The notes below the pieces were generated by a model, which made no database searches, had not been told where the DNA came from, and was given only the letters and a program-made list of their open reading frames with translations. The position numbers and the translations under genes are program-made. DNA of 64,000 bases from Apiospora phragmitis (taxonomy: Eukaryota; Ascomycota; Sordariomycetes; Amphisphaeriales; Apiosporaceae), in the NCBI GenBank assembly GCA_038363925.1, contig JAQQWL010000005.1:4092001-4156000 (forward strand). Reading direction: 5' to 3'. This document shows, one piece after another, positions 45,713 through 57,831 of this stretch (position 1 is the stretch's first letter; each line of letters begins with the position of its first letter).

Positions 45713-48303
45713 ATGGATCCTCTTTCAATCACCACGTCAGTCATCACACTGTTAGACGCATCTTCGAAGGTCTACCAGTTTCTGCAGTCTATTCGACATG
45801 CTGATACTCACTACGCCGCTCTCAGCAACGAACTTAGCACCCTAACCGGGCTCCTTCGCTCAATTAGGGTAATCTTCCAAGATTGCCGCCGCCATCCCTT
45901 CGCATTGATCGCGATAGATGGAACCGTCTGGGATCAAAGTCGCATAGCCATCACAGACTGCCAGCAGACAATCAATGACCTTGACGCACTTGTTAAGCGT
46001 ATAGGCGGTGTGGCTCGAAGCAACTCTATTTTCCGGAAGGCGAGAATGACAACACAGATGCACGCGCACTCGGGGGAAGCTCGTTCGTTTCGCGATAAGA
46101 TTCACGTGTCGACGGTGTCGCTGCATACTCTGTTACAGATCATCACCGTGTAAGACTCTTAACTGGCAGATGATCGTGGATATGGCCATTGTTTTGATTG
46201 CTGATTCTGCCAAGATCACTGTCCCTCCGAAGCAACACTTCACATGACCTAACCCTCCATGAGCTCAGGCGGTTGAAACAAGACCTGGAGACTTCAGGTC
46301 GAGCCCCACGCGACTTCGACTCTTATGCTACCGACAGATCGGACAGACATCTGTCCAGGAACCTCGAAAGCCTTCTCAGAGCAGCACGAGACTTTCACAG
46401 CAATGCAAGCAATACAGCGAGCACAGTATACGGTGGGGGTACTTCCGACCGCAATACCGACTCTTGCATGGGCCAAGTCTACACAGATTCAATCTCGGTA
46501 CCAAGGATTACGTCGGTAAAACGACGTCATATGGAGTCCTTTCTCAAGCGTCAAGCACCTCCAAGCCTCTCTGATTCATGGGCGCCACCTATTGCAATTG
46601 GTGCAATACCTGCCAGCCCTCGAAGCTTTATAAGCTCCAGATTAGAGCCTCACGAAGACGCCACCGTCAAGATTGATGTTGAAATCGATAACCTAGTTTC
46701 TGGCGGATTGAGGAAAACGGCCCAGAAGGCTATTCGACAGCTTGATTTTAAGAAGGCTGCAGCCATTCTGGAGCGAGCGTTGGAGCGATACAAGATAATT
46801 GGTCCAGAAGACACCTACCACAGCCGCCTGCGCACCCAGATCGTCCTCTGCAGCATACTACAAGGTTTACCGTCAAGCGATCTCGAGGACTCCATCATCG
46901 ACCTCGCTGAATATAGAGGAACAAAGCAAACGGTCGCTGTTCAGCTTCTATATGCGTTAGCTCTGAGCTACATGCACACGCTTGACTTCAAGAAAGCTTT
47001 ACGGATATGCAGCCTCATTGAGTCCAACTCGATAATGGGTAGTAATCACTATGAGTGTCCCGGGAAGAATGAGGTTCTCAAGCTGTTCCTAGTTTCATAC
47101 CGTCTGTCTGGCAACGACATCGACGCAGATGCCATCGAAGAACTGATTCCTCAACTTTCTTCCCAGGAGACACTTCCAACTCCATGTGCTTTCTTATCAG
47201 GATGCCCGGAGCTTATGGGAGAATTATTCGATACCTCGGGTTATTTTGAGATCCTTCGTTATGCCCACCAAATCCGGTATCTCTATGCGTCCGCCCGAGG
47301 ATCCTCCCTGGAGTTGCGTCTAGCTCAAACCGGCAATGGCTCTAACGAAGACACGGAGTACCACTCTACTCGAAGCCAGTCCACTTTACGCCGCTCTGGA
47401 TGGATGGGTGCAAGAAGCAGAAAAGTATTCAGCCTACTGAAAGAATGGAGACATCCTGCCGTTCGAAAAGATGCCTACGAGTGTGATGAAGGTGGGAAGC
47501 GGATTCTAGAGTGGATACGTGGCCAGGCACCCAGCAGGACGTCAACTATGACGTCAACTACGTCAACAACTACGTCGTCAGCTACGACCGAATTCAAGCT
47601 AGGTACTTCGCCCTAGGCCTTCCCAGGACCGTCGTGGGCTCACGCCGAACGGAGGCTCAGATTCGAAGGGATACCGGAAATGCCTACATTGTCATTACCC
47701 GGGACAATTAACTCTGTGCAGGAACCGTTAGCATCGGGATCGCCAAGGCCTAGGCCCAAGGGCCACTGGACGCCTGTCTGCTGCTCGAGGCTTCCGCGTG
47801 TTGAAATGGCTGAATTGCCTGATACACCCTTGGTTGAGTTAATGGATACCTCGCCACCTCTTGAACTGGTAGACACTGGCCTAACTTGGAATAAAGTAGT
47901 CGAGGCCACAATCAACACTTCACAGGACAGGTCTCCTTCATCAGTAAGAGGAGCGTTCAGCGGCAACATAGCGTCAATTTCAGAGGGTGTGGGCGGCTTA
48001 TATCATCCAGCACGAGTGGAACTGCCATGCTCGGCTTGGGGGCAGGATAGCTACCAACACGCTAATACCTTTTCAAATATCAGTCATAATGCTTCTCGAC
48101 CAGTCCCAGACTACAGTACGTTACCAACAGGACAATGCTATCGGGTGTGGATGGCCACAGGAGACGGTCTAGGCCAAAGAAATGCAATCTGTGCACCTCA
48201 TGGAGTCGATACAGATTCGGGTTACGAGTCGAGCGATACAATGAGCAGCGAAAAGCTACTAGCTACTAGCACATGTTGCTCGGAACCACTCGTCTGGCGG
48301 TAG
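45713..48303 (+). CDS. STAND/NLR-type N-terminal domain protein without NTPase, in-frame stop
   Basis: Exon 1 (45713-46149) starts MDPLSITTSVITLLDASSKV, the Helo-like N-terminal domain seen in fungal STAND (NLR-like) proteins and relatives. An intron with donor GTAAGA and an unusual AAG acceptor at 46214 keeps frame into exon 2 (VSLSLRSNTSHDLTLHELRR). The middle holds a TPR-like helical region (KAIRQLDFKKAAAILERALE; YALALSYMHTLDFKKALRIC). A TAG at 47614-47616 stops this frame after ~630 residues, but the same frame is open for another 229 codons to 48303, with Thr/Ser-rich linker and DTDSGYESSD. No Walker A, NACHT or NB-ARC is present. These N-terminal domains serve in cell-death or heterokaryon-incompatibility switches in other fungi; a role here is inference. 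The downstream limit depends on whether the TAG is real. Confidence 0.65.
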
Positions 48304-49365
48304 ACACTTAATCGGTATCGAAAATCTGCAACGAAGACGAAGGAACACCAAATCTAAACAAGGGTTGCTCGCCGTTATGAGAGCGCTTCGGGAAACAGTC
48401 ATTGTCACAACACGAGCCAAGGTAAAACGAGATGGTTCGGAAACGAGAAGGGCTAGGTACACTGCCTCGAATGGCTCTCTTACTGATAAAACTAGTTATA
48501 TCGATTCCCCAGTTTACGGTACTGAAATCTTGCCCGGAGTCTTGCCCGGAGTCTTTGCCCGAAGCGTCTGGCCCGCCAAGACATGGTCCACATCAATGCG
48601 GCCTGGCATACCAATACTTTGGCCCTACTGCAGTGGCTGGGCCATACACCACTCTGGAAAACGATGAACCCGAGAACGAGCCAGGCTCATGGCCTAGATT
48701 CCAATGCGCTGTTCCAGTCCAACCAGAGCACCCAGGTGATGTAGTTCACCCTGTCGAGTTGGACTCTCGTTAGATTCTTATATCTTTCCTTAACGAGACG
48801 TAGATTTGGGTATTGGCAGTCAAGGCCCTTGTTGTAGTCGGGTTACATACAAGGTCACCAACCAGGCGGAAAACGGCCAGCGTATCTTATGTAGAAGGGA
48901 TGAATATAATTATTTTTGAAGTAACCTGAAAGAGCAAGTAGAAATATTTGGACATCGCTTGATCAAAGTCAAGTACGCGATCCGAAGCCAAGAAAGGGGC
49001 CGAGTCGTTGATTGACGGGACTGTCCGCTGTAATTGCTTATCTCTCCAGGTGGGGTGAAATGCGGGGAAAGCTTGAAGAGCCTAGGCCGAGGCAAATATT
49101 CTCCAGGACTGGCATCCTCTAGGGACACTGACAGGCAAGTCGAAGAATAACAGTGCAGCTCGCTTATGATACGCCGGGTAATGTGTCTTTGGGGTAATTG
49201 TTGTTGGGGTCAATCGCGTTGATCGTTAAGCTTCGTACAGCATCGCTTGCAATGCGGGCTTCATGGAGGGTTTCAACGGCCCAAGAAACCTAAAAGGGGC
49301 TTGATTCTCATTTGTAGGACCTAGCAAATTACGGCCGCCTTGACCAAGAGCGAGCGCTCCACGCC
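48304..49365. other. Intergenic
   Basis: About 1 kb, no supported gene. Two perfect copies and one imperfect copy of the 12-bp unit CTTGCCCGGAGT lie at 48529-48565. Confidence 0.4.
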
Positions 49366-51418
49366 ATGTTCCACAAGCCGAACCTTATTGACGGCCTCAG
49401 CTGGCTTGCGGCTGTTGGGATTGGGCTCGTCTCAACCGCCGGCGCAGCAAACACAGAGCCGCCAGCCGACTTTGTGTTTGGAAATGGCAGCATCTACACT
49501 CTCGACGCCGACTCCAACGTCGCGGCAGCATTGGCCGTCAAGGGAGGCTACATCTCCTCTATCGGCCGGGACGCGGATATCGAGCCGCTCATTGGTATCG
49601 ACACCAAAGTCGTTGACCTCCAGGGGCGCATGGTCATGCCTGGCCTCGTCGATTCCCACATGCACGTCCTGACGGGCGGCCTGGCCCTGCTCAATTGCGA
49701 TATGAACTACCAGCCAGTTGATATCAATCAGGTCCTGGCACACATCCAGGCTTGCATCGAAGGGGATGGCAAGACAGCGGATGATGACTGGGCCGAGGTC
49801 GTCAAACTGGACTATCCAAGTCTGGTCACCAAGAATGGGGAAGTGGGCAAACGTGAGTTGGACAAGCTCCAGACGGAGCGCCCTATTGTAATTCAGTCTA
49901 GCGACTATCATACGGTTCTGCTGAACACCAGAGCCTTGGACCTCTCCAACATTACAGCGGCTACTCCTGATCCTCCTGGTGGCAAGATCGAGCGTCTCCC
50001 AGGAGGCCAAGAGTATTCTGGCGTCTTCCAGGACGCAGCGGCGCGCGAGCTGGTAAATCTCCCGCCACCGACCGAAGCCGTAAGACTAGAAGCTTGTCGA
50101 TCAGCCCTCCGTCTGCTGCGCCAAGCCGGCATCACCACGTTCCAAGACGCGGTGGCAGGCCCGGACGACTCTCCGGGCGAGTGGCGAGGTCACCGCCCGC
50201 GCGTACTTTGACTACTCCATTGACCCCCCAGCGTCAGCATAAGACGTGGGTGGGCTTGTCACAGAACACTGTTGCTGAGATAAAACGCATGAACGACAAC
50301 TCGACCATCGGACCCAAACCGACGATGAAATGGCAGGCTATCAAAGGATTTTTGGATGGTGTCATCACATATCCGGCCAGGACAGCCGCCGTGGTTGACC
50401 CGTATTGTTACCCCGTTAATGGATCAGAGACTGACGGCGAGTGGGCGCCTGACCCGAGAACCATGAACGAGCCGTACTGGAGCCAAGACATCTTGAACGC
50501 CACCCTCGAGGGGCTTTTCCTGGCCGGCATCGACGCACAGCTGCATGTCGACGGCGATCGCGCGGTGCGTTACGGGCTCAATGCTGCACAGGTCTTTCGG
50601 GGAGAAGCACCCCGATCGCAAGGGGGACTTTAAGCTTGGGTTGGCCCACGAAGAGCTTTCGTATCAGGACGACTGGGCTAGGTTTGCCGCGCTGGGCGTG
50701 GACCCCATCATGAGTTTCCAATGGGCGCAGCTGAGCTCCTTCTACATCCCCTCCACTTTTGCGACGCTCGGAGACTACCGACGGGGGAACTTGCAAGCCC
50801 ACAGGAGGATTGAGGAAGCGGGAAGACCTATTGTATATGGCAGTGACTGGCCGGTAAGACCCTGATTTTGTCAACAAGCCAGCTGCGAGGTATGCTAATT
50901 GCGCACTTTAGATCGATCCTCTCGATGAGCTCCTGGCCCTCAAGGTCGCCGTCACACGGTCAGGCGATCCGACCAACCCCAAATCTCCCGCTTCCTTCGG
51001 ACCGCCTTACGACGGCATCTTCCCCGGGGATCCCATCTCGCGAGAGTCGGCGCTGCGGGCCATCACCACCAATGGCACGCGGTTCCTACGCGCCGATGCC
51101 TCCATCGGGTCGCTCGAAGTCGGCAAATTAGCCGACCTCATCGCCCTGGAGAAGAACTACTTCGAGGTCCCCGAGGAGGAGATCGAGAGGCAGAGGGTGC
51201 TGGTGACCATGGTGGGTGGCGAGGTGGTATTCGCGACCGACGACGCTCAGTCGGAATTCGGGGTCACGCCGAGGTTCCCGAATTTTGGCCAGATTGGCAG
51301 TCAGCTCGACAATAGGGCAATCGGTGGCTTCGATCGGAGGAGCCTGTCTAAGAGGGGAGTGGCTTCTGTTGCTAGACTTCGGAGGCGCGGACAGTGTACA
51401 CACAAACACCGTGGCTAG
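49366..51418 (+). pseudogene. Amidohydrolase (YtcJ-like metal-dependent hydrolase), frameshifted
   Basis: Starts MFHKPNLIDGLSWLAAVGIG (hydrophobic leader, possibly secreted), followed by ADFVFGNGSIYTLD and the metal motif MPGLVDSHMHVLTGG. It continues cleanly to about 50180, then three frame changes follow near 50185, 50240 and 50600, the last looking like an extra G in CGGGGAG. Later blocks of the same protein are clear: TMKWQAIKGFLDGVI, DAQLHVDGDRAVRYGLNA, MSFQWAQ, YGSDWP. An intron at 50854-50911 joins YGSDWP to IDPLDELLALKVAV, and GKLADLIALEKNYFEVP ends the family domain. Members hydrolyse C-N bonds of varied small molecules. With three shifts it is probably non-functional unless the sequence is at fault. 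Confidence 0.78.
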
Positions 51419-52524
51419 ATTGGAGGCACTACTTCAGATGATCTGGGATCACTGGCCTATCCAATGGCCTATCCACTGGCTTCTGGTTATCAGCTCGGAG
51501 CGTGAGCATGTCAACATAAGCCCAATTGCCAAAGAGTTGGTTTTTCCAAATCCCACATTTCCACTGACTCCAGCATCTTTTTTCCCGAGACCTCCATCAA
51601 CTACATCATAAGCTGGATTACAAATTCCTTATCAAATGCGCTTTGTCGCCTTGAGATCCAGTGATAATGTGCAATCATGACAGAGCACACGGGGAAACAC
51701 GAAATATGAGTCTTGGCTTTCATATATTGCATCTGACCAGGCTATCCGACCATCAAGCTCCCCATTCACCCGTATTGTCTTCATATAGATACCGAATAGC
51801 AGTATATTGCGCATCGGGTCTTCTAGAATCAGCACACTGGATCCTCGAGTATGACAGGCACGTCCTCATCTCCACCTACCTTATAAGTTCCAGAGCCTGC
51901 CTAATGTATGCCACATCATGGGTTCTGCACGTGTTAAGCTAGGTTGGTGCCATTCCGAGTTCCGCTTCGAGGTGCCTGTACAGGTGCCACCAACCAGGGC
52001 CACGTACGTAGAGCTATATGTTGGGCGCTGATCCTGACCCTATAAGAGTCATGGGCGGCAAAAGCAATATACGTCCTTGTGACCGAGAGCGTCCAGCGTT
52101 GCATTGCGTTGCCAAAATTAGGTGACAGAACTCTTTTAGCCCTTCTAGGACGGAGGTTAAAACGCCGGGTAAACCATGCCTGCGCGAGAGGACCCAGGCT
52201 TGGCTGGATCGTCTGTCACGTCTGGCGATCGGCAGTTCATTAGTACGGCAGCTATTGGTCAACGGCCATATCGGGGGATTGTCTACAAGATTGCCCGATA
52301 TTAGGTAGGCTGGATAGTGAGTCCCAGCGGGACCGGCACTTGGGAAGTGTTTTCTCGAGGAAGTGATAATAGACTCAAGGGTCCGGTCCGCATCCACGGT
52401 CTCGAGTCTCTTCTGAATTCACAGGATCAAGATCAAGGTTGAATCTGGCATATAGGATCTAAAGCGAAACTCAGTTTCCACCACCCAAGAGGCAAGCCAC
52501 CACAGCTCACTCTCGCATCCAACC
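51419..52524. other. Intergenic
   Basis: 1.1 kb, no supported gene. Upstream region of the DUF1996 gene. Confidence 0.4.
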
Positions 52525-53853
52525 ATGCAACTCCTCGCCTCGCTCACCGCCGTCGCGGCCCTGACGCCGGGGGCCGCGGCGCAGTTCAACATGCTGCGGT
52601 TCGCGTGCTCGCAGCTGGTCGTGGAGCGGACGGACCCCCTCGTGAACCCGGGCATGGTGTACACGCCGCACCTGCACCAGATCGTGGGCGGGAACTCGTT
52701 CAACGTGTCGATGCCGCCCGAGACGCACGACCTGGCGGCGCAGTCGACCTGCACGAGCTGCAGCTTCGCCGAGGACTTCTCCAACTACTGGACCGCCGTC
52801 ATGTTCTTCCGCCACCGCAACGGCTCCGTCATCCGCGTGCCCCAGGTCGGCAACGGCGGGCCCCAGGGACAGCTCGTCAACAAGGGCGGACTCGACGTGT
52901 ACTACATCCCCAGCGGCAAGGTCACCGCCTTCAAGAAGGTATGTTTGTTTGTCTCTCTGTACCTGAGATGTCGTCATCCTAGATTCGAAGGGCCTTGCTT
53001 TGCTGACGTGCCAAACTCACACAGGGCTTCCGTATGCTGGCTGGCTCCGCCACCAACACCGACAACAGCAAAGTCAGCAAGGGCAACATCTGCCACCGCT
53101 GCTGGCAATCCACCAATGACAACCAGTTCACTGGAGGTGCTCCCTGCTCGGGCGCCGACACAGTCGACATCCCCTACGGCAACCAATGCAAGATGGTCCG
53201 CCAAACCATCATCTTCCCCACGTGAGCTTTCCCTCCTGTGAATAGTGGTGTCAGTGAAAGCTAACTGGTGTCCCCCCACCAGATGCTGGGATGGGAAGAA
53301 CCTCGACAGCCCCGACCACCAGAGCCACGTGGCCTACAGTGGTTCTGGAGCATCTGGCGGCGGCCGCTGCCCTTCCACCCACCCGGTCAAGCTGCCGCAG
53401 ATCATGTACGAGCTGATGTGGAACACGTCGACCTTCATGGACCAAAGCATGTGGCCAAGCGATGGCAAGAACCCCTTCATTTACAGCACAAACCTTGGGT
53501 AAGTCAGAAGGCGCACCAAAGAGCGATTCCGAGAGAGAATTAACTGATTTGGGATGCTCACAGGGGCTCCGCCGCACATGGAGACTACCTCTTCGGCTGG
53601 AAGGACGACACTCTGCAGAAGGCCATGGACAACAACTGCAACCTTGACAACGACTGTCCGAAGGCTGGCATCCATAAGCAGCAGCCCGCCGTGTACAATG
53701 CCTGCACCAAGGAACAGCAAGCTCCAGAGCCGGTTGACGGATGTAAGTATATGTCATGATTCCCTTGCGATGCCACGACCGTATACTGATTCGCGTATAA
53801 TTTTAGATCTGAAATCCATCCCCATGGGAGAGATGGCCGCCGAGCTGGCATAA
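52525..53853 (+). CDS. Secreted DUF1996 protein
   Basis: Five exons (52525-52938, 53025-53221, 53283-53498, 53564-53742, 53807-53853) join to 350 residues; all four introns are GT..AG and phase-consistent. The signal peptide MQLLASLTAVAALTPGAAA is followed directly by QFNMLRFACSQLVVERTDPL and TPHLHQIVGGNSFNV, the hallmark start of DUF1996. Other conserved blocks are STCTSCSFAEDFSNYWTAV, the Cys-rich HRCWQS region, CWDGKNLDSPDHQSHVAY, and CPSTHPVKLPQIMYEL. There are many His and Cys residues but no WSC domain after the core. The function of this common fungal secreted family is not settled. It is convergent with the AA8 gene, 560 bases away. Confidence 0.93.
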
Positions 53854-54410
53854 ACCCAGCTTAGATGCGAACACAACTGGTGATGACAGGTAGCTATTCA
53901 TGGCAGCTAGAAGAAGGGACGCAGGACATGTGCTAGGGTTGGCCAGCTATCATGCTTGTGAGGAACCTATGAAGGAGGACACATCTAGTCATTCACTACT
54001 TAGGACGTAGTATTAGGGCCCAAACACGATACAGACTTTAGACTTGATCCGGACCTACCCTCGTTGCAATACTAGTAGACCTTTGATTTCCCTACTAGGG
54101 GATGACCTCGCAACTACGCGTCGTATTCTTACTTATGCGAGCTTAATGAACGGAAGCCACCGTGACTTATGTACGTGTAATGGTATCCCATAGGGAAGCT
54201 CCGGTGGGTATCTGGCTTTGACAGATCGATGCTGTTGCTCTAGAAGTAATTGATAAGAAGCTAATATGCTATGTCTGGACGTATGTCTGAATACAGGCAA
54301 TTGGGAAAGCATCCGCCAAGTCTATTGCACCCTTGCTGACACGCAACCGCCCATGCGAGCTCCTCTTTCCCTTCCCGTGGTTCGACCCAATAACCCCAGC
54401 CCACCTCACC
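53854..54410. other. Convergent intergenic
   Basis: About 560 bases between the 3' ends of two convergent genes; nothing else seen. In particular no flavin dehydrogenase domain follows the AA8 frame. Confidence 0.5.
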
Positions 54411-55224
54411 TCAAGCATTCTTCTGCACCAGCTCGGCAAAGTTGGCGTTGGCAGCGGACCCGAAGTCGACGGTCCAGGAGGCGGTGACGTCGTGGACGCT
54501 GATGGCCGAGCCGCTCGACGACGGGTTGCTGGGCTTGGAGCGCGAGTAGGCGAACGCGACGCGGTTCTCGCCCGTCGGGTTGAGCGTGACGTTGCGGTTC
54601 CCCGAGCCCGTGAAAGCGGTGCAGCCCGTGCACTTGGCGGTGTACTGCCAGTACGTGCTGTTGACGTGGGTGCCCTTCTTGAGCAGCGTGTACGAGGCGC
54701 CGTTGTAGATGGAGGGGGCTTGGTGAGCGCTTAGTATCCCACGCGTGTTTCTGTCAGCCAGTCCATGTGCGAGGGCAGGGAAGAAGAAGAGATGATCAAA
54801 ACTCACGTGGCGTAGCGCGATGAGACGGTGGCCGAGTTGCCGTTCTGCCAGGCCACCGTCAAGGGGTTGTAGGTCATGTAGCCGCCCCAGGCGAGCCCGG
54901 TCCAGCCCACGTCCACCGGGGCGGCGACCTGGACGACGGCGTCATACGGGGTGCCCGCGGCCACGTTGCTGGGCGTCGCGATGCGGTACGTGATGTACTT
55001 GCCGATGACGTACTGCGCGTTGAACTGGGCAAAGGTGAAGCCTGTTTCGGGGTCTTTGTACGCAACAGAGTCGGCAGCATGGACTGGCGATACTGAGAGA
55101 GGGGAACACCATGTTAGAGAAAGTGTAGCAGTAGAGAGACAGGATTATTGCGCGCGGGGGGGGGGGCCTTCCTACCTATCGCCAACAGCGTTGCGGTGCA
55201 TGCAGCGCCCAGGTTGAAATACAT
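54411..55224 (-). CDS. Stand-alone AA8 cytochrome (CDH-type heme domain)
   Basis: Exons 55224-55176, 55092-54807 and 54729-54411 give 217 residues. The signal peptide MYFNLGAACTATLLAIVSPVHA is split by intron 1. The mature chain ADSVAYKDPETGFTFAQFNA, VDVGWTGLAWGGYMTYNPLT, NSATVSSRYAT and AISVHDVTASWTVDF matches the cytochrome domain of cellobiose dehydrogenase; the Met of GGYMTYN and the His of SVHDVT are the likely heme b ligands. There are two Cys in CTGC. The protein ends with this domain, so there is no GMC flavin domain and no CBM1. It should be a small extracellular electron-transfer protein, a plausible redox partner of AA9 LPMOs or of iron. The electron donor that would reduce it is not in this window. 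Confidence 0.9.
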
Positions 55225-57831
55225 CTTAGGCCCGTGGGTGTGATGCGGATTGGGAGAGATGATAGATTGAGAAGATGCGACTTGGAGCCGACAGGGCCCA
55301 ATTGAAACCGTCTCTTATGAGAGAAGTGAAGACTTGGAGACTTAAAGTACTGCCAATAGAAGTTTAGTAATCACCCTGCATGTATTGACTGAATCGTGAG
55401 TGTGCCCGGTCCAAGGTTTGGCTGCGAGAAGCCTGACGCAGTCACACCATGCTTTATCTACTCACTTTCTGCAGATGCAAGGCGTGATCTCGATTGCCGG
55501 TTGGGTTTCAAAACAAGCTCCGGTCATTGGCTTGGACGGGAAACTCCTGAGAACGTGGGATAGATGAATTTTCATAAGACGAGTTGCATGCTCCATGCAT
55601 ACCTAGGCGCTCTATTTGAGGCAACTGCTCTCCAACCTGTTGATGATCGAGGCGGATCTTGGGGGAAACCTCTGGATTCGTGGACCGGTATTTCCGCTTC
55701 AGGAACCCAGGTCGCTTGCGCTCGTGGAATCACCGCGTCACATTCTTGAATAGAACTGCTTCCGATCGTCGTGATGGGCAGTGTGCGGGATGTCAAGCGG
55801 CCGAGGCACGGGCATTTAGCCGTTGGATGCTTGGGGGGGGGGGTTGTGATAGGAGGGCTAAATGTGACAGGCATAGTCAACAAATTAATATATGCAATCA
55901 GAACCAAATTTTGACAGAAGAGCCAAGGCTGAGTGGCAAGGCATGGTCCGGCTGCCAAGCAACCAATAAATGTCCCATTAAGGGGCCAATGGTCAATTGA
56001 AGATACTAAAAATAGAAACTTGATGCGCGCCTATCATTAGTCAATAAGACGCCGTCGGAAATATCTGCATTCATTCCAGAGGCCTATATCTCCTGTCAAG
56101 AACCATACATACTTTGAAGAGCAACCTGAAACCACGAAAATGGGCAAGTGTGGGGTTTGTGGTGGTCCAGTCCATCGGAGGCCATTCCCAAATTGCAAGG
56201 CATATCGAGATATGTAAGAGGTAGGTGTCATCGTCAGAGGCAACCACAATCCAGTCTGGCCAGACTTGCGTCAGGGTATACACCACGAGATGAGAGTAAA
56301 AGGAAGGCCAAAATTTATAGGCTTGCAGGTACAGCACCTGGTCTACCAAGTAGTGTCAACCGTGGATCTGACACGTATTTTGAGATCTCGCCGGGATTGG
56401 ATATAGCAAGGTCTCTTTGCCCATTCTGTTGCCAGGGAGCATCTGTGTCAATCCGCAGGCCGTAATCCAAGTATGTCGGGATCTGGTCTCTACCAAATGT
56501 ATCGCAACGCTACTGCGTGACTTGTTGGATGGCTTGGTGCACAAGCAAAAGTCGTGATACCATTAGGCGACTCGGTATGGAGATGCAAGAGTGATTTATG
56601 CATGAAAGGCTGCTCTAACAGAGATAGAGAACTCCATAACGTCCATCACGACTAACCACCAAGTGCCAACTATTCAAGCATCACGCCACGGGCCGTGGGA
56701 TATCAGCAAACATTAGTGGCATGCGGATGGATTTGAATTCGAATACTCATGACTGACATGATAAACCTGGGCTGAGCTTCGACACAAAAAGTTGAGTCAA
56801 TAAGGGGTCTGCGAGTCACTCAACGGCCATTGTCCACGTTTTCATAATGGTTTTCTTTGCTTTGAACGTGCAGGATGTGTTTTAGTAGTGTTTGACTAGG
56901 CATGACTCCCACAACAGTCAAAGCCTTTGATATAAAAGCCAATTGGACCGGAGCCAAGCCGAGTGCACCATATAAACCTCATTAGCATCAATCCTGGAGT
57001 CAAGGGTGAGAAGAGCAATCCATGGATTCCGTCGACACATCTCTCTACCACTGGCAAGGCTGCCGGGGACGACCATTGGCACCACCGCCCGGATTTGATG
57101 GACCACCATACTTCAGCCAAGAAGAGGGGTTTGGGGTGCAAGCAAGAAACACGTTCACTTTGGTTAAATTTTTCACAGCTGAAACAGATGGTGAGATGCC
57201 AAACACAGGGAGAACACTTTTATTGGCTATAACGCCGATCCGGGCCTTGCTCCGGTCACGATCCCGCTCCGGCCGGGGCTGGTTTGGAGCTAATTAGTTC
57301 AAAGCCAGTCCAAATCTAGCAATTCTAGGCAACGACATAACAATCAGAGAGAAAAGCATCACGTCTCGGGACTCGCTTTATTCTTACTGGGTGCGTGTCC
57401 TTTGGATGGCCATCAGATTGACTTGGGTAGACGCCTTATTGTTGGCAAGGATGAAGTTGCATCAGTATTAGGGATAATGGGCTGTGTCGAGAAACATTCA
57501 GTGTCAGGCACCGGTGCATTTTGAAAGCTATGTAGAGAGAACAACAAAAGCTATCCCACCTACCTTACCCAGGCGCAATTCGTTGACCACAAGCCCGTCG
57601 TGACCGTCGTCCCAACCTTCGAGGCAAAGCCACGCCCCTGTCTCGTCACTGAACTGTAAACAGGACAAACCACAAGTCAATACGCAACATCAGACTATTC
57701 GTACCTCTGAAACCCGGTGTTTCAAGATACGCCTGACCACTCAACGCCCTCTGCACTCCTCATTGACCCATCCAATCGAACACGCAGCCAGCCAGGAAGC
57801 CTTGACATATCAGAAGATTGGAACCAACACA
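55225..57831. other. Long intergenic region
   Basis: 2.6 kb between divergent genes; no frame with a recognisable motif. Contains a long G run near 55832. The first part should hold the AA8 promoter. Confidence 0.45.
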
